Shown here: positions 9,395-19,255 of the stretch, piece after piece | How the letters are laid out: each line of letters starts with the position of its first letter | Numbering within the stretch: the first letter of the stretch is position 1 | Assembly (NCBI GenBank): GCA_036898135.1 | Contig: CM072513.1 | Coordinates: forward strand, 18,720,286-18,784,285 | DNA from: Oncomelania hupensis | Lineage: Eukaryota > Mollusca > Gastropoda > Littorinimorpha > Pomatiopsidae | Direction: 5' to 3' | Length of the DNA stretch: 64,000 nucleotides | Translations under genes and position numbers: made by a program | The notes under the pieces: generated by a model | Seen by the model: only the letters and a program-made list of their open reading frames with translations | What the model was told of the DNA's origin: nothing | Databases searched by the model: none

Positions 9395-10846
9395 TGTCAC
9401 GTGGGGTTTATGGGCTCTGCACAATGGAATTATGGACCCTCACGTTTATTCGGTGGGAACTGCTAGTAAGTCACCCTATGAATTACTTTAATAAATTTAT
9501 TTGTTTAGCTCGTTCTGTGTTAAGGTTGGGGTACAGAAATAGATAGAAAAATGGTAAAAGATTACTGTCACACTAGCTTTCACACGGCTATGAATCATAT
9601 GTAGTCCAGCCACTTGATAACAGTTAAAATCACACATTTATTTCTTCTACTCTATACAAGATTCTCTAAGTACTAATCTAACTTAAAAAGTCTCAGTTAC
9701 TGCTAATAGTTCGATCGCTGATAGTCTAGGCAGCTGTTATATCTTCCTCGGGCACTTGCTATTATATCTCATGTAGATTTGGACTACTGTGGTCCGTTTT
9801 ACAGTTTCTGAAGAGTTGGACTACTGTGGTCCTGTTATGATCAGTTTAAGTGCACCTTCGACGATTACACTTAACTTTCTGATGGTGCGGTCGAAGTCCT
9901 TCTGTGAGGTAGCTTCTGGTACACCTTTGTCGTTGTGTAGTGGGTTCCCTTGCCACGCTGTGGGGTCTGACAGGGTGTTTTTCAAGGTAGCTCTTTCCGA
10001 CTTGTGCGGTAGAGTCTCCTCAACCAACTAGTCGTTTCTGTGGAGTGGGGTGCACAGGATAGCTCGGGATAGCTCGGGATAGCTCGGGATAGCTCGCCTG
10101 CTCGTCTGTAATATAAGAGACGAAATTCTGCACAACCCTGAATAATCGGTGTGTGCAGAGCGTCTCACTGAAAGCCAAAGTAGCCCTCAGTGATAGCTCC
10201 ACATCTCTATACATAAGCGACGAACATTCTGCTACTTCCGGGGTCCACTGGAATCTCACTCTAAATTCCTATACATACATATAAGTTAAACAACAGTGGT
10301 TCCGTACAGCATACAACATGGCGGCGCAACCGGTCATGTTTCACCTCGTGGTCGGCTCTTCCACGTGGTATGGCAAATTCGGATTAATAATTCACATTTA
10401 TGCATAGCAAATTCTTCAAACATAATTTCAACAATAATATAAATATATCACGATGAAACAGAAGGGTGTTCATTTACCTGTTTGACAAGTTCAGGCCCGT
10501 TGTGACTTGAGAGAATTCTAAGATTCTAAAGTCCTGCTTCCTGGTCTATGAGTGAAGAGATTTCTCTAACTGTGGAGATGTTGACTCTTCCTCGTCTCAC
10601 ACACGACTGATTCAAACTGTGTTAGGCTCTGACACAGTAAAACTGCTCTACCCGCTAAGCTGAGCTCTCATTGGTTAAAAACGGGCAGATTCAAAGCTCA
10701 AGTGCTGACTCACTGCGTTGTGTGTGGCTAGCTCGCTGTGTGTGGCCTTTAATTGCTGCTGTGTAATCTACTGACTCTCTACTGGTACAAAGACTACACA
10801 TGGCTAAATAGTAATAAGCAGAGTTAAAACTAGCCAGTTCATGACA
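9395..10846 (-). repeat. 3' LTR of the Gmr1-type element
   Basis: 1452 bp, bounded by TGTCACGTGG and TTCATGACA. It carries four copies of ggatagctcg at about 10059-10098, where the 5' LTR carries five. Small open frames in both LTRs translate identically but have no recognisable domain. Confidence 0.95.
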
Positions 10847-10862
10847 GGCTCCCTCAACTGAA
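10847..10862 (-). other. Polypurine tract of the Gmr1-type element
   Basis: On the minus strand the bases directly before the 3' LTR are TTGAGGGAGCC, a purine-rich primer site for plus-strand DNA synthesis. It lies about 150 bp beyond the end of pol. Confidence 0.65.
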
Positions 10863-11013
10863 AAAAGGCGATGACTACTGGATTCGACCTTTTTCTACTA
10901 CAGAGCCTAGTTTAACACTGCACTATCCTAGGGTCCTATTTACAAACTAAGTAAGTTGCTCTACCTGAGCTGCAATGCTGTGCCAGGTAGCTATGGACAC
11001 TAGTGACAGGGTA

Positions 11014-14000
11014 TTACTGGGCGGGGACGAATTCTGGTGCTGTGGCCCTTAGTTGTGTTGGGTGGGCGACAGCTGCTGTGTCCTCCACGAGATGGCGACT
11101 GAGGTAGTCGGCTCCGTGGTTCTCTTTGCCGGGGATGTACTCGATCTGGAATGAGTACGCCTGAAGGGTGAGTGCCCATCTCATCAGGCGAGAGTTCAAA
11201 GACTTGGAGGCTGCCAGGAACGATAGTGGTTGGTGGTCCACCTGAACTGTGAAGTGGGTCCCATACAGGTAGAGTTGAAATTTCTGTATGGCCCAGACTA
11301 GTCCAAGACATTCTTTCTCCGACGTGGCGTAGTGGGTCTCGGCGGGTCTCAATTTTCTGCTGGCGTAGGCGACAGGGAATAGCGTCTCTGCATTCTTGGG
11401 GTCGCGCTGTAGCAGTACTGCTCCGAGGCCTAAGTCGCTTGCGTCGGTGCGAAGAACGAATGGCTGAGTCAAATCGGGTAGGTGGAGTACTGGCGCCGAT
11501 GTCATTCTGTCCTTGAGTGTTTGGAATGCTGTCTCGCATTCGGCTGTCCAAACTACTTTGTCCGGGGCGATTTTCCGGGTTCCATTTGTCAGTGGTACGG
11601 CGATGCTGTTGTAGTTGGGGATGAACTTCTGGTAGAAGCCGCAGAGTCCTAGAAACGACTGTACTTCATTCTTGGTCTTGGGCCTAGGAGCGTCGAGTAG
11701 GCGTTTCACGGTCTTTTCTACCGGTCGCAGGCTTCCTTGACTTATGGTGTGTCCCAGAAATTCTAGTTCTGTGAATCCAATCTGACATTTGGTGGGTCTT
11801 GCCGTCAATCCCGTGTCTCTGAGGCGGGCGAGTAGTTGTTGTAGGAGCGTGACATGTTCCTCCCACGTAGGTGTTGCGATGAGGATGTCGTCCATAAACG
11901 AATGTAGGTGCTCGCTGCTCAGGGGTGCCAGGAGTTTTCGCATCATGGCGCTGAAGATACTGGGTGCGTTGTGGAGTCCGAATGGAAGCACGTTGAATTC
12001 GAAGTGTCCTTCCATAGTGCTGAAAGCTAGGTACTTTCGGACTTGTGGTTGTACTGGTATCTGATAGTATCCTTTGCTGAGGTCGATGCGTGAGAAGTAC
12101 TTCGCTCGCTGTAGCTTGGCAAATAGGTCGGTCTGGTCCGGGAGTGGCTCTGGCTGGAACTGCGTTACCGCATTCAGGAGTCTGAAGTCGATGCACAGTC
12201 GATGCTCTCCGTTGGGTTTTCGCAACAATACCGTGCCTGCGCTGTAGGGTGAAGTAGACTCTGAGATGATTCCGGCTGCCAGTAAGGTGTCTATCTCTTC
12301 CTTGATGGCTCGCTGCTGAGACAGTGGCATCGGGTAGAGCTTCTGGCGGACGGGTGTTGGGTCGGTCACCGTTAAGGTTACTTCGACGAGGTCTGTCCTC
12401 CCTGGTCGGTCTGTTAGCACAGTCTGATGTTGTCGAATGACCTGTAGTACTTGCTGTTGCTGTTTAGCGGCTAGGTCTCCGTTGAGTATCACGTCTTTGT
12501 AGGTTTTTTTGGAGTGCAGGGGATACTCTACTGCGTTGGTCTCCATGCTTTCTCCTTCTTCCGCGATGGCGATGGCTAGCAAGTTGTGAGTGCTGGGGGT
12601 CGCTGGTCGGTCCGTATACTTCTTAAGGAGATTGATGTGGTGGTATCGGGCTCTCCCGTTCACCTCTACTTGGTAGACTGTCTTGGATTTCTTGGCAGTC
12701 ACCCGGTACGGTCCTCTCCAAGCGATGTCCAGCTTGTTGGTTCCACTTGGAAGTAAGAGTAGCACTTGATCGCCGACTTGCAGTTCTCTGTCCTTCGCGT
12801 GGCGGTTGTAGTACTTCGCCTGACGGGCTCTTGCCTTCTTCAGTGCTTCACCAGCTTTCTTCCACGTTGCTTTGAGGGTTTCCTGCAGGTCTGCGACGTA
12901 CTTGGTGGCACCTCTTGGTGTGTCGTCTATCTTGGCTTCCGTCCAACTTCTGCGTAGGGCTTCTAGCGGTCCTGCGAGAGGTCTGCCGAAAAGCAAAGTT
13001 GACGGGGTGTAGCCTGTGGCTGCATGGGGTGTTTCTCGGTCTGCGAACAGTGCCGCATTCACGTAGGTGTCCCACGCTTCTGGATTGTCGTCGGCGACTT
13101 TCCTGAGTATGGTGAGAAGGGTTCCATTCAGTCTTTCTACTTGTCCGTTGCTGGCTGGGTGGTATGGTGGTGTGCGAATGTGATGAACTTGTATCAACTC
13201 GAACACGCCTTGCATCAGGCGGCCGGTGAACTGAGATCCGTTGTCCGTTCTAATGCTGTCCGGGAATCCGACTCTGGTAAAGATGGCGATGAGTGCATCT
13301 GCAATCTTCTTGGTGTCGATCGCTGGCAACGGGACTGCTTCGCACCACATCGTACATGCGTCGACGAGTGTGAGTAGAAATCTGTTCCTCTTCTTGGTCA
13401 TGGGCAGTGGTCCTACTATGTCTACTGAGACTTGCTGGAATGGCACGCCGACTACTACTGATGGTCCTAAGGTAACTGGTACGGTGTGATGTCGCGGGGA
13501 ATATCGTTGACATTGGTGGCAAGATTTCACGTAGCGCTTGACATCCTCCGTGATTCCTGGCCAATAGTAGTGTGCGCTGATTCTCTGCACTGTGGCTCCA
13601 ATTCCCATGTGTCCGCTGAGTGGCATGCTGTGGCCTAGTTCTAGTACTTGGGCTCGAAGGGTGGCTGGCAGTACTAGTTGGGTGTGATCTCCATCTCCTT
13701 GTCGATGTAGAACTCCCTCTTCCATGTAGAAGTCTCCCTTGTGCGGGGGTGTGTGCGCCTTGGGTAGCTTCTGGAAGCACTTCGCTATTGAGGTGTCTTC
13801 TTTCTGTGCTGTTTTGATCTCTTCGAGTCCTGGATTCGGAGCGAACTCGGGCTGGGGTGGTTGGGTTTTAGCTTGGGCCCTGGTTTGCACTGCAGCTATC
13901 TCTACAGTTTTAGGGGGCGTGCCTAAGAACACATACCTACAACCTAGCACTAGATCATACAGGGGTTTCTGTAAAACAGCTGCTTGGATTCGTCCTGTGA

Positions 14001-15021
14001 CGTACCTACTCTCTACTTCGATCCACGCTATTGGGCAAGTAGTCGTCGGTTTCGTCAAGTCTGCTCCTTGTAAGTCGACTGTCTTGTCCGTCAAGTCCGC
14101 GCGCGATACAAGAGATTCGCTAACTATCGCGTCGTATGATAGACCTGTGTCATACAGACAGTTCGCTTCTTTTCCGTTGACCTTGACCGTGTCTGTCACC
14201 GATGGGTGATCTCCGATCGTGTGTGGCTTGTTACCGCTGCTTTGAGTTAGAACTCTGTGCGCTGGCCGGCTTTCGCGCTCTTCCCTACGTTGTGCGGCCA
14301 ACTTGAAACATTCTGCGGTGGAGTGATTGTTTCTGTTGCAGAACGAACAATACCGTCTCTGTTCTGCGGGACCTCTTTTCCCGAATTTCGCGTTGGGTCC
14401 TTTATTTTGCCCAGGTCTGGGGTTATTCGGCTTATTCGCGGTGCGCTCTTCCCGGTTAAGGCTTCGTTTCTGTGCCTCTTTCCCGTTAGGCTTTAGGTCG
14501 CGCCTGAAGCTCTTGGCTTCTCCGTGTGCGGCCACGTACCTATCTGCGACCTTGACCAGATCTTCCAGTCTTTCCGCGCCCTGCTCTACTGAGAATGTTC
14601 TCAGCTCGGGGGTCATGGTTTCCCGTAGCTGTTCCCATACTAACAGTTCTGTCAGTCCATCATACGTCTTAGCCGTGGCTGACTGGCTAATCCACTTATC
14701 CAGCGTTGTGGACAACCGATCCGCGAACTGCGCATAGCTCTCTCCTTTCACTCTCCGATTGGTGCGGAATTTTTGCCGATAGCATTCTCCTGTTAGTTCG
14801 AATCCCGTTAGGAGTGCCTCTTTTACTTTGTGATAGTCAGTCACTCTGTCAGTCGGTAGCTTACTGTAGATGTCATAAGCCTTTCCTCTAAGCCCTTGAC
14901 TAAGCTTAAAAGACCAATGAGTGGGATCTAGTTTGTACTCTGTTGCTAGACGCTCAAACCTAGTCAGATAGAGATCTAGACCTTCCTCTCTCTCATTGAA
15001 TGTTCCCAGTGGAAATGACAT
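11014..15021 (-). CDS. Gag-pol polyprotein of Gmr1-type retrotransposon (Gag-PR-IN-RT-RH)
   Basis: 1335 codons with no stop. Visible in order: capsid-like gag (1-170); basic linker and one CCHC knuckle CSFCNRNNHSTAEC (about 225-238); aspartic protease with DTG (291-293); integrase zinc domain H463/H471/C501/C504; integrase core D534, D593, E629, with exactly 35 residues between the last two; GPY motif (about 770-772); then reverse transcriptase with D980 and FMDD (1042-1045); then RNase H with D1193 and D1262. Typical Ty3/Gypsy elements place integrase last. Here it precedes RT, as in Gmr1 of fish and marine invertebrates. All catalytic residues are present. The ATG at 15021 is probably not the true gag start: the frame continues upstream through one TAG (15046-15048) into the coiled-coil ORF at 15046-15444. 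Confidence 0.93.
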   Translation of the reverse strand: MSFPLGTFNEREEGLDLYLTRFERLATEYKLDPTHWSFKLSQGLRGKAYDIYSKLPTDRVTDYHKVKEALLTGFELTGECYRQKFRTNRRVKGESYAQFADRLSTTLDKWISQSATAKTYDGLTELLVWEQLRETMTPELRTFSVEQGAERLEDLVKVADRYVAAHGEAKSFRRDLKPNGKEAQKRSLNREERTANKPNNPRPGQNKGPNAKFGKRGPAEQRRYCSFCNRNNHSTAECFKLAAQRREERESRPAHRVLTQSSGNKPHTIGDHPSVTDTVKVNGKEANCLYDTGLSYDAIVSESLVSRADLTDKTVDLQGADLTKPTTTCPIAWIEVESRYVTGRIQAAVLQKPLYDLVLGCRYVFLGTPPKTVEIAAVQTRAQAKTQPPQPEFAPNPGLEEIKTAQKEDTSIAKCFQKLPKAHTPPHKGDFYMEEGVLHRQGDGDHTQLVLPATLRAQVLELGHSMPLSGHMGIGATVQRISAHYYWPGITEDVKRYVKSCHQCQRYSPRHHTVPVTLGPSVVVGVPFQQVSVDIVGPLPMTKKRNRFLLTLVDACTMWCEAVPLPAIDTKKIADALIAIFTRVGFPDSIRTDNGSQFTGRLMQGVFELIQVHHIRTPPYHPASNGQVERLNGTLLTILRKVADDNPEAWDTYVNAALFADRETPHAATGYTPSTLLFGRPLAGPLEALRRSWTEAKIDDTPRGATKYVADLQETLKATWKKAGEALKKARARQAKYYNRHAKDRELQVGDQVLLLLPSGTNKLDIAWRGPYRVTAKKSKTVYQVEVNGRARYHHINLLKKYTDRPATPSTHNLLAIAIAEEGESMETNAVEYPLHSKKTYKDVILNGDLAAKQQQQVLQVIRQHQTVLTDRPGRTDLVEVTLTVTDPTPVRQKLYPMPLSQQRAIKEEIDTLLAAGIISESTSPYSAGTVLLRKPNGEHRLCIDFRLLNAVTQFQPEPLPDQTDLFAKLQRAKYFSRIDLSKGYYQIPVQPQVRKYLAFSTMEGHFEFNVLPFGLHNAPSIFSAMMRKLLAPLSSEHLHSFMDDILIATPTWEEHVTLLQQLLARLRDTGLTARPTKCQIGFTELEFLGHTISQGSLRPVEKTVKRLLDAPRPKTKNEVQSFLGLCGFYQKFIPNYNSIAVPLTNGTRKIAPDKVVWTAECETAFQTLKDRMTSAPVLHLPDLTQPFVLRTDASDLGLGAVLLQRDPKNAETLFPVAYASRKLRPAETHYATSEKECLGLVWAIQKFQLYLYGTHFTVQVDHQPLSFLAASKSLNSRLMRWALTLQAYSFQIEYIPGKENHGADYLSRHLVEDTAAVAHPTQLRATAPEFVPAQ

Positions 15022-15045
15022 TCCTTGTACAGGGTTGGGTGCTAC

Positions 15046-15444
15046 CTATAGCTGATCTGAGTGGGAAGGGGTTGAGGAAGAACTTGAAGCTCCTGATCCC
15101 AATCTTCTTAGCTCTAACTCATGCTGTCTGTCTTTTTCCTTTTCTGCCCTCTCATACTCCCATTTCCTAACTTCTGCTTCTCTCTCTGCTGCTAATGCTG
15201 CCTTCTTCTGTTCTACTTCTAATTCTAGTTTCTTCTGCTCTCTTGCTGCTTCTAACTCTGCTTTCTTTTGCTCTGCTTCTAATGCTAATTTCTTTGCTTC
15301 TCTCTCTGCTGCTCTCTCTGCCTTAGCTTCCTGTTTCTCTACCTCTGCATTTATATACGCAATTAGGTCTGCCCCTGCTAAGTGTAAAGCTTCTCCTAGT
15401 TCCTTGAAACGCAATCTCAAGGCCACTGGGTCCGACATTGTCAA
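15046..15444 (-). CDS. Gag N-terminal coiled-coil segment, in frame with gag-pol
   Basis: 132 codons. It opens with a short helical region (RLRFKELGEALHLAGADLIAY), followed by a long Ala/Glu/Lys-rich coiled coil of KKxELExE-like repeats and a Ser-rich end. Such a segment normally forms the amino end of gag in this kind of element. The start (15444) and the downstream gag-pol start (15021) are 423 nt apart, so they share one frame, separated only by TAG and eight sense codons. Either the amber codon is read through or this copy has a recent nonsense mutation. It has no enzymatic motif. Confidence 0.8.
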   Translation of the reverse strand: MTMSDPVALRLRFKELGEALHLAGADLIAYINAEVEKQEAKAERAAEREAKKLALEAEQKKAELEAAREQKKLELEVEQKKAALAAEREAEVRKWEYERAEKEKDRQHELELRRLGSGASSSSSTPSHSDQL

Positions 15445-15785
15445 AAGTGTCTATGAACAACCTCTGAATCACGCGGAATACCAAAACACTAGCAATATTG
15501 CAAGTCAATAACAACAATGCAAAGACCATAAAATTCGCAATCAATAATAGAATAAAACAAAAGTCAAATGGCATACAACAGTTATTTAAGCAAAACCTGC
15601 AAAAGAACAATGCAACATACAGGCACAAAAATATTTGAAGCAAAAAAGTTTTTAACTAAAGAATAGTGCACCAGAACTGATCAGTCCTTGTTACAAGTAT
15701 TCTAAGTTAATCTACTACTACTACTGTTATCTAATTTTATTGTACTTAGGTCCGGTTATACCCAATTCCTATTATACACAGATCC

Positions 15786-15806
15786 TGGCAGGCTCGCCAA
15801 TTAAAG
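15786..15806 (-). other. Primer-binding region of the Gmr1-type element
   Basis: Just inside the 5' LTR, the minus strand reads ctttaatTGGCGAGCCTGCC, with the TGGCG start typical of tRNA primer sites. The same TTGGCGAGCCTG follows the 5' LTR of the non-autonomous element at 20201, hinting at a shared primer tRNA. The tRNA itself was not identified. Confidence 0.6.
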
Positions 15807-17268
15807 TGTCACGTGGGGTTTATGGGCTCTGCACAATGGAATTATGGACCCTCACGTTTATTCGGTGGGAACTGCTAGTAAGTCACCCTATGAATTACTT
15901 TAATAAATTTATTTGTTTAGCTCGTTCTGTGTTAAGGTTGGGGTACAGAAATAGATAGAAAAATGGTAAAAGATTACTGTCACACTAGCTTTCACACGGC
16001 TATGAATCATATGTAGTCCAGCCACTTGATAACAGTTAAAATCACACATTTATTTCTTCTACTCTATACAAGATTCTCTAAGTACTAATCTAACTTAAAA
16101 AGTCTCAGTTACTGCTAATAGTTCGATCGCTGATAGTCTAGGCAGCTGTTATATCTTCCTCGGGCACTTGCTATTATATCTCATGTAGATTTGGACTACT
16201 GTGGTCCGTTTTACAGTTTCTGAAGAGTTGGACTACTGTGGTCCTGTTATGATCAGTTTAAGTGCACCTTCGACGATTACACTTAACTTTCTGATGGTGC
16301 GGTCGAAGTCCTTCTGTGAGGTAGCTTCTGGTACACCTTTGTCGTTGTGTAGTGGGTTCCCTTGCCACGCTGTGGGGTCTGACAGGGTGTTTTTCAAGGT
16401 AGCTCTTTCCGACTTGTGCGGTAGAGTCTCCTCAACCAACTAGTCGTTTCTGTGGAGTGGGGTGCACAGGATAGCTCGGGATAGCTCGGGATAGCTCGGG
16501 ATAGCTCGGGATAGCTCGCCTGCTCGTCTGTAATATAAGAGACGAAATTCTGCACAACCCTGAATAATCGGTGTGTGCAGAGCGTCTCACTGAAAGCCAA
16601 AGTAGCCCTCAGTGATAGCTCCACATCTCTATACATAAGCGACGAACATTCTGCTACTTCCGGGGTCCACTGGAATCTCACTCTAAATTCCTATACATAC
16701 ATATAAGTTAAACAACAGTGGTTCCGTACAGCATACAACATGGCAGCGCAACCGGTCATGTTTCACCTCGTGGTCGGCTCTTCCACGTGGTACGGCAAAT
16801 TCGGATTAATAATTCACATTTATGCATAGCAAATTCTTCAAACATAATTTCAACAATAATATAAATATATCACGATGAAACAGAAGGGTGTTCATTTACC
16901 TGTTTGACAAGTTCAGGCCCGTTGTGACTTGAGAGAATTCTAAGATTCTAAAGTCCTGCTTCCTGGTCTATGAGTGAAGAGATTTCTCTAACTGTGGAGA
17001 TGTTGACTCTTCCTCGTCTCACACACGACTGATTCAAACTGTGTTAGGCTCTGACACAGTAAAACTGCTCTACCCGCTAAGCTGAGCTCTCATTGGTTAA
17101 AAACGGGCAGATTCAAAGCTCAAGTGCTGACTCACTGCGTTGTGTGTGGCTAGCTCGCTGTGTGTGGCCTTTAATTGCTGCTGTGTAATCTACTGACTCT
17201 CTACTGGTACAAAGACTACACATGGCTAAATAGTAATAAGCAGAGTTAAAACTAGCCAGTTCATGACA
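15807..17268 (-). repeat. 5' LTR of the Gmr1-type element
   Basis: 1462 bp, almost identical to 9395-10846. It is 10 bp longer because of a fifth ggatagctcg unit near 16470-16518. Two of the few substitutions seen are at about 16745 and 16792. Confidence 0.95.
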
Positions 17269-17429
17269 AATACTAGTAAAGGCAAAGAGGGGTCTGCTGC
17301 CGGAGAGTACAATAAAATATTTGAATATTTAGTCTAGTACTAGCAAAGATTATTAATTGTGCTGAGTAATATGTCACTGCAAGCTAAATCTCTGGTTAAT
17401 CTAAGTCATCTGTTTCTGTAACCGCTTTC

Positions 17430-18050
17430 GTTGTATCAGTTGTATTCATCGGGTTACATTAAATTGTATCGAATGAAGTTGTGCCTCCAATGTCCAATCA
17501 GTGAAGAACGCCGCAGACAAATCAGATTGACAATGCTATATGAAATAGCGAACGGCCTGATTCCAGCCCTACTTGTTGACAAATTCATCACTCCAGCAAA
17601 TAAAAACAGACGGTAAGTTTAGCCCAGGACCCACTATAAATGTACTACCCAAAATATCCTTCACAGACAAATAAATAACAGTGACCGCTGCTTCAAAATA
17701 CTACTCTCCAAATCAGGCCAGTTTAGAAATTCCTCTTTGTCCGTACTTAGTGGCTTGCAACACCCTTGACAACCCCACCGTCACCTGCCCATCCCTAGCG
17801 CTTTTATCTCTGCGCTTGGGAGCTGTGGCCAGCCAAACTAAACCAGCAGTATATACAGTGTTAAGTGTATGTAACCAAGTTTTAACCAAAGACTGTACAT
17901 TTATATAAATCTCTTTTATTATTTATTTTGCGCTGCACACACCCGCTCCGTCATGAAGAAAGTTGACTACGGCTCCTGTGACAACGCACCGGCCGAAAAA
18001 GAAAGAAAAAAAGAATACAGCGGGACTCCAGATCAAAATCCAAAATTGAT
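17430..18050 (+). pseudogene. LINE ORF2 C-terminal fragment with 3' UTR
   Basis: The frame reads RRRQIRLTMLYEIANGLIPA and FITPANKNRR, then after damage DRCFKILLSKSGQFRNSS and LDNPTVTCPSLALLS, a pattern found at the C-terminus of several metazoan LINE reverse transcriptases. It is broken by stops near 17617 and in the following 100 bp. The clade was not determined. Confidence 0.6.
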
Positions 18051-18194
18051 TTTGTAGATGGAAAAGGTTAATACACATTCACACCAGCTCAATGCCTATG
18101 TGAGCAGCACTGTTTAGTGCCTCCACATTTTGCTTGCTGCGGGCTATTTATAGCTTGCCTGCACCCTCCCTTCCAGTGAAAGGAAAGGAAAGGA

Positions 18195-18300
18195 GGAGGA
18201 ACAACGAAGCTTAACGTCCTATTGCATCAGCGTTAAGGACGATCACCACGTCGCCACCATGACAATAATAATAATCATCATCATATCAAAGATGAGATCC
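18195..18300 (-). repeat. Retroposon 3' end with hairpin module (GTCCT/AGGAC variant)
   Basis: ttaacGTCCTattgcatcagcgttaAGGAC at 18211-18240 has the same layout as the module at 9002 and 27313: TTAAC next to a short inverted repeat, with a purine-rich run (aggaaaggagga) where the tail would be. Boundaries are not defined. Confidence 0.5.
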
Positions 18301-18716
18301 TACGGATCTCTTGTTCATAATGGTTGAAAGGAAAGGTAGCTTCGGCGAAGCTATTTATAGCTAGCCTGGCTGACCTAACCTCAAAACTAAAAAGCTTTGG
18401 TTGAGTCGCTGTGCATTGTGTGTATAAGGACATTTGTACTAGCGGAATATACTTAGTATGGTAGTGATAGCATCGTAGGCAATCCGCCTTTTTTCCCTCT
18501 AGGTAAACGTGTTGGTATGAGCACTCGTGACACTTGTCACACTGGCAGTCTTTCAGGCATCAGTTGTCTGATACATTTTGCCTACCAGAGGGAGGTGGGG
18601 TAAAGGAATCTCCACCCAAGTCAGTGGAGGACATTACGTTAGACAAAAGTTTATCTGGATCATTTTAAAATAAATTTGTGGTACCAACTGTGACAACATC
18701 CTTTGGCAGACTGTTC

Positions 18717-19245
18717 CATCTATATATATATAAATTGCTTAGCCGGAAGTCCTTCTTTGCCTCTACTGTAAAGTTTGTCCGGTATGGACGCTGATCTGGG
18801 CAGGTGCCGGGCTCTGCGAGTCGGCCTACTGTGCGCTCAAAACCAGCGAAATCGTTATAGCCGACATTTCCTTACCGAACGTTTAACCGTTTCTGAGATA
18901 AATAAATAAACAAAATGTCCACAAACTGCAATAGCCTCATTCCGCACGCTTCCGATTCAACCCGGCCGTGTCAAGCACGTGCCGTTCTGTAATACCGCAA
19001 ATTTAGTTTTATTTCCATTCAAAACACTTTTGCACTCATGTCACCAATCTTACAAAATTTTGTGTTTAACTAATTAAATTTGATTAATTAAAAATCGATT
19101 CGAGGTTTCAGCATGTTTTCCCATTTAGACCAAAAAATTGATGATCTTTATACGAAGCCTTGGTGGCTGATTTAGTAAGACATTCGCCTACCGTGCAGGA
19201 GACCCAAGTTCGAATCTCCCGCGGGCCATATTTTTTTAATGTTTT
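18717..19245 (+). repeat. Dispersed repeat with tRNA-like 3' part, copy 1
   Basis: Closely matches 22553-22945, starting at the short TATATA run and 'aattgcttagccggaagtcc'. The last 80 bp (ttggtggctgatttagtaag ... agttcgaatctcccgcgg) look like a tRNA with box B agttcgaatc. Copy 1 holds about 120 bp near 18955-19090 that copy 2 lacks. Confidence 0.7.
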
Positions 19246-19255
19246 TTTTTTAAAC

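Larger units (their letters stand above)
9395..17268 (-). mobile_element. Gmr1-type Ty3/Gypsy LTR retrotransposon, complete with both LTRs
   Basis: A 7.87-kb element read on the minus strand: 5' LTR 15807-17268, primer-binding region, gag-pol, polypurine tract, 3' LTR 9395-10846. The LTRs begin TGTCA and end TGACA. They differ by one 10-bp 'gggatagctc' unit and very few substitutions, so insertion is recent. Integrase lies upstream of reverse transcriptase, the gene order described for the Gmr1 lineage. No target-site duplication is seen: the flanks are gcggc and aatac. Confidence 0.9.

Noticed and set aside
9789..10031. Small LTR-encoded protein (also at 16201-16443)
   Set aside because: The frames are open in both LTRs only because the LTRs are near-identical; there is no domain and an overlapping antisense frame is equally open.
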